From contig NZ_HG964937.1 in assembly GCF_000613245.1 (NCBI RefSeq), positions 701,563-765,562 on the forward strand: a DNA stretch of 64,000 nt. The letters run 5' to 3'. Positions 21,711 to 28,311 of this stretch are shown here, piece after piece. Source of the DNA: Mycobacterium asiaticum DSM 44297. GTDB lineage: Bacteria > Actinomycetota > Actinomycetes > Mycobacteriales > Mycobacteriaceae. The stretch's first letter is position 1; each line of letters starts with the position of its first letter. Below the pieces are notes generated by a model, which was given only the letters and a program-made list of their open reading frames with translations, did not search any database and was not told the origin of the DNA. The translations under genes were made by a program, and so were the position numbers.

Positions 21711-22990
21711 GCACACTCTCCAACGATGTCGGCGCGGGCCTGGTCGGCCTTCCAGGTGATGTCAATCTCCATTGTCACGTGCCTGGGGGTGGTTAGGGCA
21801 ACCGGCGTAAGGCGCTGGGCCGGTCCGGCGAGCGCAACGCCGGTCAGCACCGGGCCGCTCACCTGCTGCACAGGGGTTGCTGTCAATGTCGCCGCGGACA
21901 CATCGGATGAGCGCCGGATGTAGAAATCGGTGCCGGGACTGACAACGCCGACGAGGGTCGAGCCGTCGGCGTCGACCAGGTCCTGGCCACCGGCCACGGT
22001 CAGGGTCATCGGGACACCCACCTGGAAAGGCCCGACGAGATCCGAGTCCGCGAAGGCGGCCGTGTCAACGAGTGCCGGTCCGGCCTGGGGTAAAGCGGTA
22101 TACGCGCCGGCAAGCAGATAGTTGTAGAGGTGCACGATGCGCTCGGCGTTCCGGTACTGCCTGGACCCGGTCAGCCGGAAGTCGACGTGGTCGATTATCG
22201 GGGCGACCGACGTGTCGGCCTCGTTGATCAGACGGTAGAAACGGTAGCCGCACGCACCGCGGCCGTGATTGCTGGTCGACGTGGTACTGCCGACACCAAG
22301 GGTGCGTCGGTAGCAACCTTTGCCGGCACCGGTCTTCAGCACTGAGCCGGAGATGTCGTGCCAAACGACACCGTCGATGGACTTCTGCAACCGCACGCTG
22401 GTTGCCGTCGAGGTCCACACCGAGTAACCGCCGAGTTGAGGCTGTCCCTCGAATTCGAAGGTGAGTGCCGGTCCGGGGCCCCGGTTGACGGCGATCGGCG
22501 CGTTGAGCGGTCGGGTATCCAGGGTCAGACCGTTGGTGAAGTGCCAGACCGCCGCCTGCGTCGCGGCGATTGCCTCGTGCTCGCTGATGTTCCCCGCTCC
22601 CAGGGGGTAGCCGGACCGGCGCAATTGCTGGCTCACGTCGGTGAGGGAGCGCATGGGGTAGGAATGCCGGAGAATCCAGTCCACTTCACCCTCGCAGGCA
22701 CGGTCGTGCAGGTGCGGCAGAGCAGACCAGTCCTCCAGTCGATAGGGCGACGGGTGGTGGGGCGCAATGCCGGTGAAATCCAAGGAGTAGGCCTGCAGGT
22801 TGGGATTGAGCCTGATGAGGTCGGTGCGGGCGGTGGTGCCATCGGTGAACACGATCTTGTCGACGGTGTGCGAGTAGGTACCGCCGCGATAGCGCGTCAT
22901 CCGGGCCAACTCGACGGCCGGCCGCACCCGGGTATGTCTACGGGTTGTCACCGTTGCCGCTGAGCGGGTGGGGATGGACAGGACTGTCAT
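21707..22990 (-). CDS. thioester-domain-like (TQXA) protein, coupled to cysK
   Basis: 427 residues from ATG 22990, preceded by AGGAAGAG at good spacing. Residues about 33-155 resemble an actinobacterial thioester domain: the YxxDxx segment, DWILRHSYP, and the [11 protein letters not shown] motif (Gln 145). Where thioester domains have the thioester Cys (usually YC[IV][DE]), this protein reads AYSLDF with Ser 69; a Cys at 99 ([10 protein letters not shown]) is elsewhere. The C-terminal half (about 170-420) looks like beta-sandwich repeats. I see no clear signal peptide, unlike surface TED adhesins. The last codons overlap the cysK ATG (ATGA). Function unknown; the operon points to cysteine or sulfur metabolism. 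Confidence 0.75.
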   Translation of the reverse strand: MTVLSIPTRSAATVTTRRHTRVRPAVELARMTRYRGGTYSHTVDKIVFTDGTTARTDLIRLNPNLQAYSLDFTGIAPHHPSPYRLEDWSALPHLHDRACEGEVDWILRHSYPMRSLTDVSQQLRRSGYPLGAGNISEHEAIAATQAAVWHFTNGLTLDTRPLNAPIAVNRGPGPALTFEFEGQPQLGGYSVWTSTATSVRLQKSIDGVVWHDISGSVLKTGAGKGCYRRTLGVGSTTSTSNHGRGACGYRFYRLINEADTSVAPIIDHVDFRLTGSRQYRNAERIVHLYNYLLAGAYTALPQAGPALVDTAAFADSDLVGPFQVGVPMTLTVAGGQDLVDADGSTLVGVVSPGTDFYIRRSSDVSAATLTATPVQQVSGPVLTGVALAGPAQRLTPVALTTPRHVTMEIDITWKADQARADIVGECA

Positions 22991-23084
22991 GAAAGGTTGC
23001 TCTTCCTGAGAGGGGTAACGCGCATCACGACGCCACAAACGGGCGGAGCGCAACGATTGCTGAACGGCTAGACGGCGTCAGAAA
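22991..23084 (-). promoter_or_regulatory. candidate cysteine-responsive attenuator leader
   Basis: The 94-nt leader lies between the polycysteine uORF stop and the next gene. Minus-strand CAGGAA (23008-23003), part of the Shine-Dalgarno AGGAAGAG, is complementary to TTCCTG (23094-23089) in the last uORF codons. The adjoining CAAC/GTTG segments can extend the pairing across a 3-nt bulge. Ribosome stalling on the Cys codons would cover that uORF segment and free the ribosome site. Seen: complementarity. Inferred: mechanism. Confidence 0.6.
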
Positions 23085-23162
23085 TCAACAGGAACAACAA
23101 CAACAACATTCCACGGCGAGACAGCGCGTAACGACGAAGCGCAGCTGTACGGCCTGTTGCAT
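23085..23162 (-). CDS. leaderless polycysteine uORF (25 residues)
   Basis: A 25-codon frame from ATG 23162 to TGA 23087-23085 with Cys at positions 14, 19-23 and 25: five consecutive TGT codons, then TCC, then TGT. A TATAGT box ends 6 nt before the ATG, so transcription would begin at the A of the ATG, giving a leaderless message. Polycysteine leaderless small ORFs are known in mycobacteria as cysteine-responsive attenuators of downstream sulfur genes. This one precedes the thioester-domain gene, cysK and cysE. The peptide itself probably has no function beyond sensing Cys-tRNA supply. Confidence 0.88.
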   Translation of the reverse strand: MQQAVQLRFVVTRCLAVECCCCCSC

Positions 23163-23168
23163 GCCACC

Positions 23169-23174
23169 ACTATA
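23169..23174 (-). promoter_or_regulatory. -10 box (TATAGT) of the uORF-cysK operon
   Basis: TATAGT on the minus strand, six bases before the uORF ATG, is a close match to the mycobacterial TANNNT -10 element at leaderless spacing. No convincing -35 is seen. Confidence 0.7.
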
Positions 23175-23180
23175 AGCCAT

Positions 23181-23223
23181 CAGGGTTCCGCCCTGACGTG
23201 GGACGATTGAGCCGTTCGGCTCA
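23181..23223. promoter_or_regulatory. two inverted repeats in the divergent sulfur-locus promoter
   Basis: CAGGG-TTCCG-CCCTG (23181-23195) and TGAGCCG-TT-CGGCTCA (23208-23223) are both perfect. They lie between the minus-strand TATAGT box and the plus-strand encapsulin gene and could be operators serving one or both directions. No regulator gene is adjacent. Confidence 0.4.
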
Positions 23224-23349
23224 GCCGCGGTTTAACCCTTGGATCGTGCGAGACCGGCCGCTTACGCTCGGCGCGCGGTCGCTCAGGCGGTGGGGCATGA
23301 TGGCTCTGCTCGATACCGCAAGTCTGAATCAGGTACGGGAAGGACGACG

Positions 23350-24285
23350 ATGGCCACTTCATCTCAGGGGGCACAAACCGAGTCACAGGCTCTCGGCGAC
23401 CTTGCTGCCCGTCAGCTCGCCAACGCCACAAAGACCGTTCCGCAGCTTTCGACGATCACGCCGCGTTTCCTGTTGCACCTGCTCAGCTGGGTGCCGGTGG
23501 AGGCCGGTATTTATCGCGTCAACCGAGTGGTGAACCCCGAGCAGGTGGCGATCAAGGCGGAGGCCGGTGCCAGCATCGACGAACCGCTGCCAGAGACCTA
23601 TGTTGACTACGAAACCAGCCCGCGCGAGTACACGTTGCGCTCCATCTCGACGTTGCTGGATGTCCACACCAGGGTGTCCGACCTCTACTCGAGTCCGCAT
23701 GACCAGATCGCCCAGCAGCTTCGGCTGACTATCGAGACCATCAAGGAGCGGCAGGACTTCGAACTGGTCAACAACCCGGAGTACGGGTTACTTGCCCAGG
23801 CCACTCCGGAGCAGACCATTCAGACACTGGCAGGTGCCCCTGCCCCCGACGATCTGGATGCCCTGATCACCAAGGTGTGGAAGACGCCCAGCTTCTTTCT
23901 GACCCACCCGCTCGGTATCGCGGCGTTCGGCCGGGAGGCCACCTACCGGGGTGTGCCGCCGCCAGTCGTGAACCTGTTCGGCGCGCAGTTCATTACCTGG
24001 CGCGGGATTCCGCTGATCCCGTCGGACAAGGTGCCGGTCGAGGACGGCAAGACCAAGTTCATCCTGGTCCGCACCGGCGAGGAGCGCCAAGGCGTCGTCG
24101 GACTGTTCCAGCCCGGCCTGGTCGGCGAGCAGGCTCCGGGGCTGTCGGTGCGGTTCACCGGTATCAACCAGTCGGCCATCGCGACCTATCTGGTCACGCT
24201 GTACACGTCGCTGGCGGTGCTCACCGACGACGCGCTCGGGGTGCTGGACGACGTCGCCGTGGACCAGTTCCATGAGTACAAGTGA
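23350..24285 (+). CDS. family 2A encapsulin shell protein (major membrane protein I type)
   Basis: 311 residues from ATG 23350, preceded by GGAAGGA. The sequence matches the family of M. leprae major membrane protein I and cyanobacterial SrpI, now classed as family 2A encapsulins: HK97-fold shells that assemble into protein nanocompartments. Recognisable blocks are TPRFLLHLLSWVPVEAGIYRVN, ETYVDYETSPREYTLRSIST and the C-terminal SVRFTGINQSAIATYLVTLY (residues about 40, 80 and 270). The cargo gene overlaps its end by 14 bp. Known family 2A shells package a cysteine desulfurase and are induced under sulfur stress, consistent with the divergent cysK-cysE operon. Confident in family; no regulator fusion is present. 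Confidence 0.92.
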   Translation: MATSSQGAQTESQALGDLAARQLANATKTVPQLSTITPRFLLHLLSWVPVEAGIYRVNRVVNPEQVAIKAEAGASIDEPLPETYVDYETSPREYTLRSISTLLDVHTRVSDLYSSPHDQIAQQLRLTIETIKERQDFELVNNPEYGLLAQATPEQTIQTLAGAPAPDDLDALITKVWKTPSFFLTHPLGIAAFGREATYRGVPPPVVNLFGAQFITWRGIPLIPSDKVPVEDGKTKFILVRTGEERQGVVGLFQPGLVGEQAPGLSVRFTGINQSAIATYLVTLYTSLAVLTDDALGVLDDVAVDQFHEYK

Positions 24286-26152
24286 GTACCGGTCGGTAGA
24301 CGCCGAAAGCGACCTGCCCGTCAGTGCCGCTGAACTCGCGGCGTTAGCCAGCCAGTTGTACGCGGCCAGCATCCGCCCGGGCCCCGACAGCCCGCCGCAG
24401 GCCACTCAGTTGGCCCCCCGTGGGAACCTGCCGGACACGACGGCCGCGACGTCTGGCGGGCGGACCGCTGCTGGAACCTCCGATCCGTTCCCTAATCCCG
24501 TCCCGCTGCTCAACTACTCGGATACATACGTGCCGGCGCCGACCTCGCCGGGGCCCGAGGGCGCACCGCCCCAGACGGTGCCGGTGGCTCCGCGCGGCAA
24601 CGCGCCGGACACCACCGCGGCGCCGTCGACGGGGGAGGCCGGTGCCGCTGTCGCCGATCCATTCCTGCCGCCCGGTGTCGCCGATCTAAGCGCATTCTCC
24701 GTGCCGTCCGGCATCGTGCCGACGCTGCCCGGTGTGCTGGCCGGTGCACCGCCGACCGTCCCGGTGGCCCCGCGGGGCTCGACGCCGGGCTGGCTAGCTC
24801 AGGCACCGTCGGTGGCAGACCTGGGTTGGTCCGATGCGCCCGCGGTGGAACGGCCCGGCGACGAGGCCGACTATCACTTCTTGACCAGGCGCGAACCGGT
24901 GCCCCAACTGCGCGACACCCACGAGGTGTTCGACGTGAACGCCGTGCGTGCCGACTTCCCGATACTGCGGGAAACCGTGAACGGAAAGCCGCTGATTTGG
25001 TTCGACAACGCGGCGACCACGCAGAAGCCGCAGGTGGTGATCGACCGGCTGGCATACTTCTATGCCCACGAGAACTCGAACATCCACCGGGCGGCCCACG
25101 AGCTGGCGGCGCGTGCCACGGACGCCTACGAGGAAGCCCGCGACACGGTACGGCGGTTCATCGGAGCCCCGACCGCCGAGCAGAACATCTTCGTGCGCGG
25201 TACCACCGAGGCCATCAACCTGGTCGCCTACGCCTGGGGTGGGAAGCATCTGCGGCCCGGCGATGAGATCGTCATCACCCACCTGGAGCACCACGCGAAT
25301 ATCGTTCCGTGGCAACTGCTTTCGCAACAGACCGGTGCGGTGCTGAAGGTCGCGCCGGTGGACGAAGCGGGCAACCTGCTGCTGTCGGAGTTCGAAGATC
25401 TGCTGGGCCCGAAGACCAAACTGGTTGCCGCAACGCATGTCTCCAACGCGCTGGGCACGGTGACGCCGGTCGAGAAGATCGTCGAGCTCGGCCATCGCTA
25501 CGGGGCGCGCGTGTTGATTGACGGCGCGCAGTCGATCCCGCACCTGCCGATCGACGTCGCTGAACTCGGGGTCGACTTCTTTGTGTTCTCCGGCCACAAG
25601 ATCTACGGCCCGACCGGAATTGGCGTGCTGTACGGAAGCGAGGAGGCGCTGGCCGAGACCCCGCCGTGGCAGGGTGGCGGGAACATGATCGCCGATGTCA
25701 CCCTGGAACGGTCCCTGTATCAGGGGCTGCCTAACAAGTTCGAGGCCGGGACCGGCAACATCGCCGACGCCGTCGGGCTCGGCGAAGCGCTGCGCTACGT
25801 CGAGCGGGTCGGCATCGAGCGCTTGGCGGCCTACGAGCACGCGCTGCTGGAATATGCGACGCCGCGCCTGGCCGACATCCCGGGTGTCCGGCTGGTGGGT
25901 ACCGCCGATGAGAAGGCCAGCGTGCTGTCATTTGTGCTGGCCGGACACGAGCCGCTCGAGGTTGGTAAGGCGTTGAACGCCGAGGGCATTGCCGTCCGCG
26001 CCGGACACCACTGTGCGCAGCCGATCCTGCGACGCTATGGTCTGGAGGCCACGGTTCGTCCCTCGTTCGCGTTCTACAACACGTTCGAGGAGATCGATAT
26101 CTTTCTGCGCGCGGTGCGCCGGATCGCCGAAGGGGGCGCCACCGTAGGCTGA
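24272..26152 (+). CDS. encapsulated cysteine desulfurase with long disordered cargo domain
   Basis: 626 residues. Residues 1-225 are a low-complexity Pro/Ala/Thr-rich extension, the rest a SufS-type (group II) cysteine desulfurase. The PLP-lysine segment is FFVFSGHKIYGPTGIG and the catalytic-Cys loop is RAGHHCAQP near residue 590. The extension holds three copies of a motif around APRG[NS]xP at residues 41-59, 99-117 and 160-173 (for example VAPRGNAPDTTAA). Near the start, LAALASQLYAAS (22-33) resembles the helical cargo motif reported for the cyanobacterial family 2A cargo. The enzyme takes sulfur from cysteine to a persulfide. The ATG overlaps the encapsulin stop by 14 bp, so the two are co-translated. 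Confidence 0.93.
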   Translation: MSTSEYRSVDAESDLPVSAAELAALASQLYAASIRPGPDSPPQATQLAPRGNLPDTTAATSGGRTAAGTSDPFPNPVPLLNYSDTYVPAPTSPGPEGAPPQTVPVAPRGNAPDTTAAPSTGEAGAAVADPFLPPGVADLSAFSVPSGIVPTLPGVLAGAPPTVPVAPRGSTPGWLAQAPSVADLGWSDAPAVERPGDEADYHFLTRREPVPQLRDTHEVFDVNAVRADFPILRETVNGKPLIWFDNAATTQKPQVVIDRLAYFYAHENSNIHRAAHELAARATDAYEEARDTVRRFIGAPTAEQNIFVRGTTEAINLVAYAWGGKHLRPGDEIVITHLEHHANIVPWQLLSQQTGAVLKVAPVDEAGNLLLSEFEDLLGPKTKLVAATHVSNALGTVTPVEKIVELGHRYGARVLIDGAQSIPHLPIDVAELGVDFFVFSGHKIYGPTGIGVLYGSEEALAETPPWQGGGNMIADVTLERSLYQGLPNKFEAGTGNIADAVGLGEALRYVERVGIERLAAYEHALLEYATPRLADIPGVRLVGTADEKASVLSFVLAGHEPLEVGKALNAEGIAVRAGHHCAQPILRRYGLEATVRPSFAFYNTFEEIDIFLRAVRRIAEGGATVG

Positions 26153-26315
26153 GCCCTTTGCCGGTTCCACGTTTGTTTTCCGGGTGATTGCAAACCTGGG
26201 AAACGGTTCAGCTTGCTCGTAAGCTCGCCACGTGCCTCTATCCACATTCCGGCGACGCCACTTGGCGCACCTGGTGGATCCCGTTAAGCCATTGCGGGAC
26301 AAGGCATTACGGACC

Positions 26316-26335
26316 GTCACGATTTTTTTCGTGAC
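26316..26335. promoter_or_regulatory. GTCACGA-T6-TCGTGAC inverted repeat upstream of yrbE A
   Basis: Perfect 7-bp arms around six T residues, 23 bp before the first mce-operon start codon. Candidate operator or leader hairpin for the mce operon. The 206-bp gap 26153-26358 shows nothing else recognisable. Confidence 0.4.
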
Positions 26336-26358
26336 TTCGGTGTAAACGGGGCGGGGGG

Positions 26359-27138
26359 GTGAGCAGGCCAATGAACACAGCAGCGATCGCAAAGCCGATG
26401 AACGCGCTGGGCGAGTTTTTCAGGCTTTGCGCCGAAACCTTCGTGGTCATGGTGCGACGGCCGTGGGCCTGGCGCGAGATCCTCGAGCAGATCTGGTTCG
26501 TCGCCCGGGTGTCGATCTTTCCGACGATCATGTTGTCGATTCCGTACACGGTGCTGATCGTTTTCGTGCTGAACATCCTGCTCGTCGAGATTGGTGCCGG
26601 CGACCTCTCCGGTGCGGGCGCGGGTCTGGCGTCGGTGACTCAGGTAGGCCCGGTCGTGACGGCCATGGTTGTCTCGGGGGCCGGTTCGACCGCAATGTGC
26701 GCCGATCTCGGCGCGCGCACCATCCGCGAGGAAATAGACGCGATGCAGGTCATCGGCGTCAACCCGATCCAAGCGCTGGTGGTTCCTCGGGTCATCGCGG
26801 CCACCTTTGTGGCGGTGCTGCTGTACTCGGTGGTGGCCGTCACTGGACTGGTCGGCAGCTACATCTTCGTGGTCTACGTCCAGCACGTGACGCCGGGCGC
26901 CTTCGTGGCAGGGATGACGCTGCTCACCGGGTTGCCGCAGGTGGTGATCTCGCTGATCAAAGCGACCTTGTTCGGCATCTCCGCCGGCCTGATCGCCTGC
27001 TACAAGGGTTTGTCGGTGGGCGGTGGGCCGGCCGGTGTCGGAAGCGCGGTGAACGAAACCGTGGTGTTCTCGTTCATGGCGTTGTTCTTCATCAACATCT
27101 TGACCACGGCGCTCGGCGTGAAGGTGACCGCCAAATGA
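26359..27138 (+). CDS. YrbE-type permease A of a mce operon
   Basis: 259 residues from GTG 26359, with a seven-G run overlapping the likely ribosome site. It is an MlaE/YrbE integral membrane protein with about five transmembrane segments and the conserved EEIDAMQVIGVNPIQALVVPR cytoplasmic motif (about residues 125-145). YrbE A and B form the permease of Mce lipid importers, energised by an ATPase (MceG) encoded elsewhere. It is the first gene of a ten-gene operon. Tandem 51-bp repeats follow its stop. Which mce group it belongs to cannot be told by eye; H37Rv has no mce operon at this place. Confidence 0.92.
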   Translation: MSRPMNTAAIAKPMNALGEFFRLCAETFVVMVRRPWAWREILEQIWFVARVSIFPTIMLSIPYTVLIVFVLNILLVEIGAGDLSGAGAGLASVTQVGPVVTAMVVSGAGSTAMCADLGARTIREEIDAMQVIGVNPIQALVVPRVIAATFVAVLLYSVVAVTGLVGSYIFVVYVQHVTPGAFVAGMTLLTGLPQVVISLIKATLFGISAGLIACYKGLSVGGGPAGVGSAVNETVVFSFMALFFINILTTALGVKVTAK

Positions 27139-27139
27139 C

Positions 27140-27396
27140 CCCGCCGGCGACGATGCAGAGCGCAGCGATGCTGAGGAGCGGCGCAAAGTGACCGCCAGCG
27201 ACGATGCAGAGCGCAGCGATGCTGAGGAGCGGCGCAAAGTGACCGCCAGCGACGATGCAGAGCGCAGCGATGCTGAGGAGCGGCGCAAATGACGGGCGGC
27301 GTTGCACAGCGCAGCGATGCTGAGGTGCGGGGCAAAATCACCGCCGGCAGCGATGCAGAGCGCAGCGATGCTGAGCAGCGGCGCAGAATCACCGGC
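27140..27396 (+). repeat. MIRU-like tandem repeats between yrbE A and yrbE B
   Basis: Five copies of a unit with core GATGCAGAGCGCAGCGATGC, starting near 27149, 27200, 27251, 27302 and 27349. The first three units are exactly 51 bp and nearly identical; the last two are diverged. The repeats recreate stop/start-like junctions (AAAGTGACC, AAATGACG). This resembles mycobacterial interspersed repetitive units, which sit at stop-start overlaps within operons. The last two copies are inside the yrbE B frame and encode RSDAE-type residues. Confidence 0.8.
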
Positions 27397-28311
27397 CTCG
27401 CACAGGAACCCTCGTGGTTGGCTTCCCTCGGCCCCAGGCTGGTCGCTTACACGCGCCAGTTGGGCGAACAGACCGCGTTCTACGGGCGGTCGCTGGTCAA
27501 CATCGGTGAGGCGGTGCGCCGCTACCCGGGCGAACTGCTGCGGCTGATCGCCGAGATGGGCATGGGCACCGGCGCGCTGGCCGTGATCGGCGGCACCGTC
27601 GGCATCATCGGCTTCCTGACGCTTACGACCGGCGCCCTGGTCGCGGTGCAGGGCTACGACACGCTGTCCAATATCGGTGTCGAAGCGCTGACTGGGTTTT
27701 TGTCCGCGTTCTTGAACGTGCGGATGATCGCGCCCTGCACCGCCGGCCTGGCGCTGGCCGCCACCATCGGCGCGGGTGCCACCGCGCAGCTGGGCGCGAT
27801 GCGGATCAACGAAGAGATCGACGCGCTGGAAGTGATGGGGATCCGCGCCATCACCTATCTGGCCTCCACCCGGATCATTGCCGGTGTCCTGGTTGTCATT
27901 CCGCTGTATGCCGTGGCCGTGCTGGCGTCGTTCATCGCGGCCAAGTTCCTGACGATCTCCGTCTACGGACAGTCGCGCGGTGTCTACGAGCACTACTTCG
28001 CCACCTTCCTGCACCCCAACGACCTGCTGTGGTCCTTTCTGTCCGCGCTGACGATGGCCACCGGCGTGATGGTGGTGCACACCTACTACGGGTTCACCGC
28101 GTCCGGCGTCCGGCCGGGGTGGGGAGGCGGTCGGTCGCTCGGTACGGTCATCGATGATCGTCACCGCCTTTGTCTGCCTGATGATTTCGCTGTCGGTCTA
28201 CGGGCAGCACGGCAACTTCAACCTGTCGGGTTAGACCGGGTAGGACGAAGTGAGCAACCACGTCGCCGATGGAGCCCTGCGGCCGAACAGGGTCCGCGTC
28301 AGCAGGATTGA
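27289..28311 (+). CDS. YrbE-type permease B, with apparent C-terminal frameshift
   Basis: Start ATG 27289 inside the repeat array, so the first ~36 residues (RSDAEVRGK...ERSDAEQRRR) are repeat-derived. The MlaE/YrbE core is normal (EEIDALEVMGIRAITYLASTR) to about residue 274. Then the frame reads VRPGWGGGRSLG instead of the family's GGPAGVGEAVGRSV. Two missing Gs, at about 28108 (GGCGTCCG) and 28123 (TGGGGAGG), would restore the expected ending SSMIVTAFVCLMISLSVYGQ, stopping at 28234, 15 bp before mceA. As read, the frame runs on to 28311 and overlaps mceA. Either a sequencing error in G runs or a true mutation that removes the last transmembrane segment. Confidence 0.75.
   Translation: MTGGVAQRSDAEVRGKITAGSDAERSDAEQRRRITGLAQEPSWLASLGPRLVAYTRQLGEQTAFYGRSLVNIGEAVRRYPGELLRLIAEMGMGTGALAVIGGTVGIIGFLTLTTGALVAVQGYDTLSNIGVEALTGFLSAFLNVRMIAPCTAGLALAATIGAGATAQLGAMRINEEIDALEVMGIRAITYLASTRIIAGVLVVIPLYAVAVLASFIAAKFLTISVYGQSRGVYEHYFATFLHPNDLLWSFLSALTMATGVMVVHTYYGFTASGVRPGWGGGRSLGTVIDDRHRLCLPDDFAVGLRAARQLQPVGLDRVGRSEQPRRRWSPAAEQGPRQQD

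Noticed and set aside
23198..23533. Plus-strand frame overlapping the encapsulin start, considered as a second uORF
   Set aside because: No Cys run, no leaderless box at its ATG codons, and it runs over the encapsulin coding region.
26317..28164. 615-codon minus-strand frame opposite the yrbE genes
   Set aside because: Composition is His/Arg/Gly-rich shadow of the plus-strand genes, with repeat-derived segments; not a gene.
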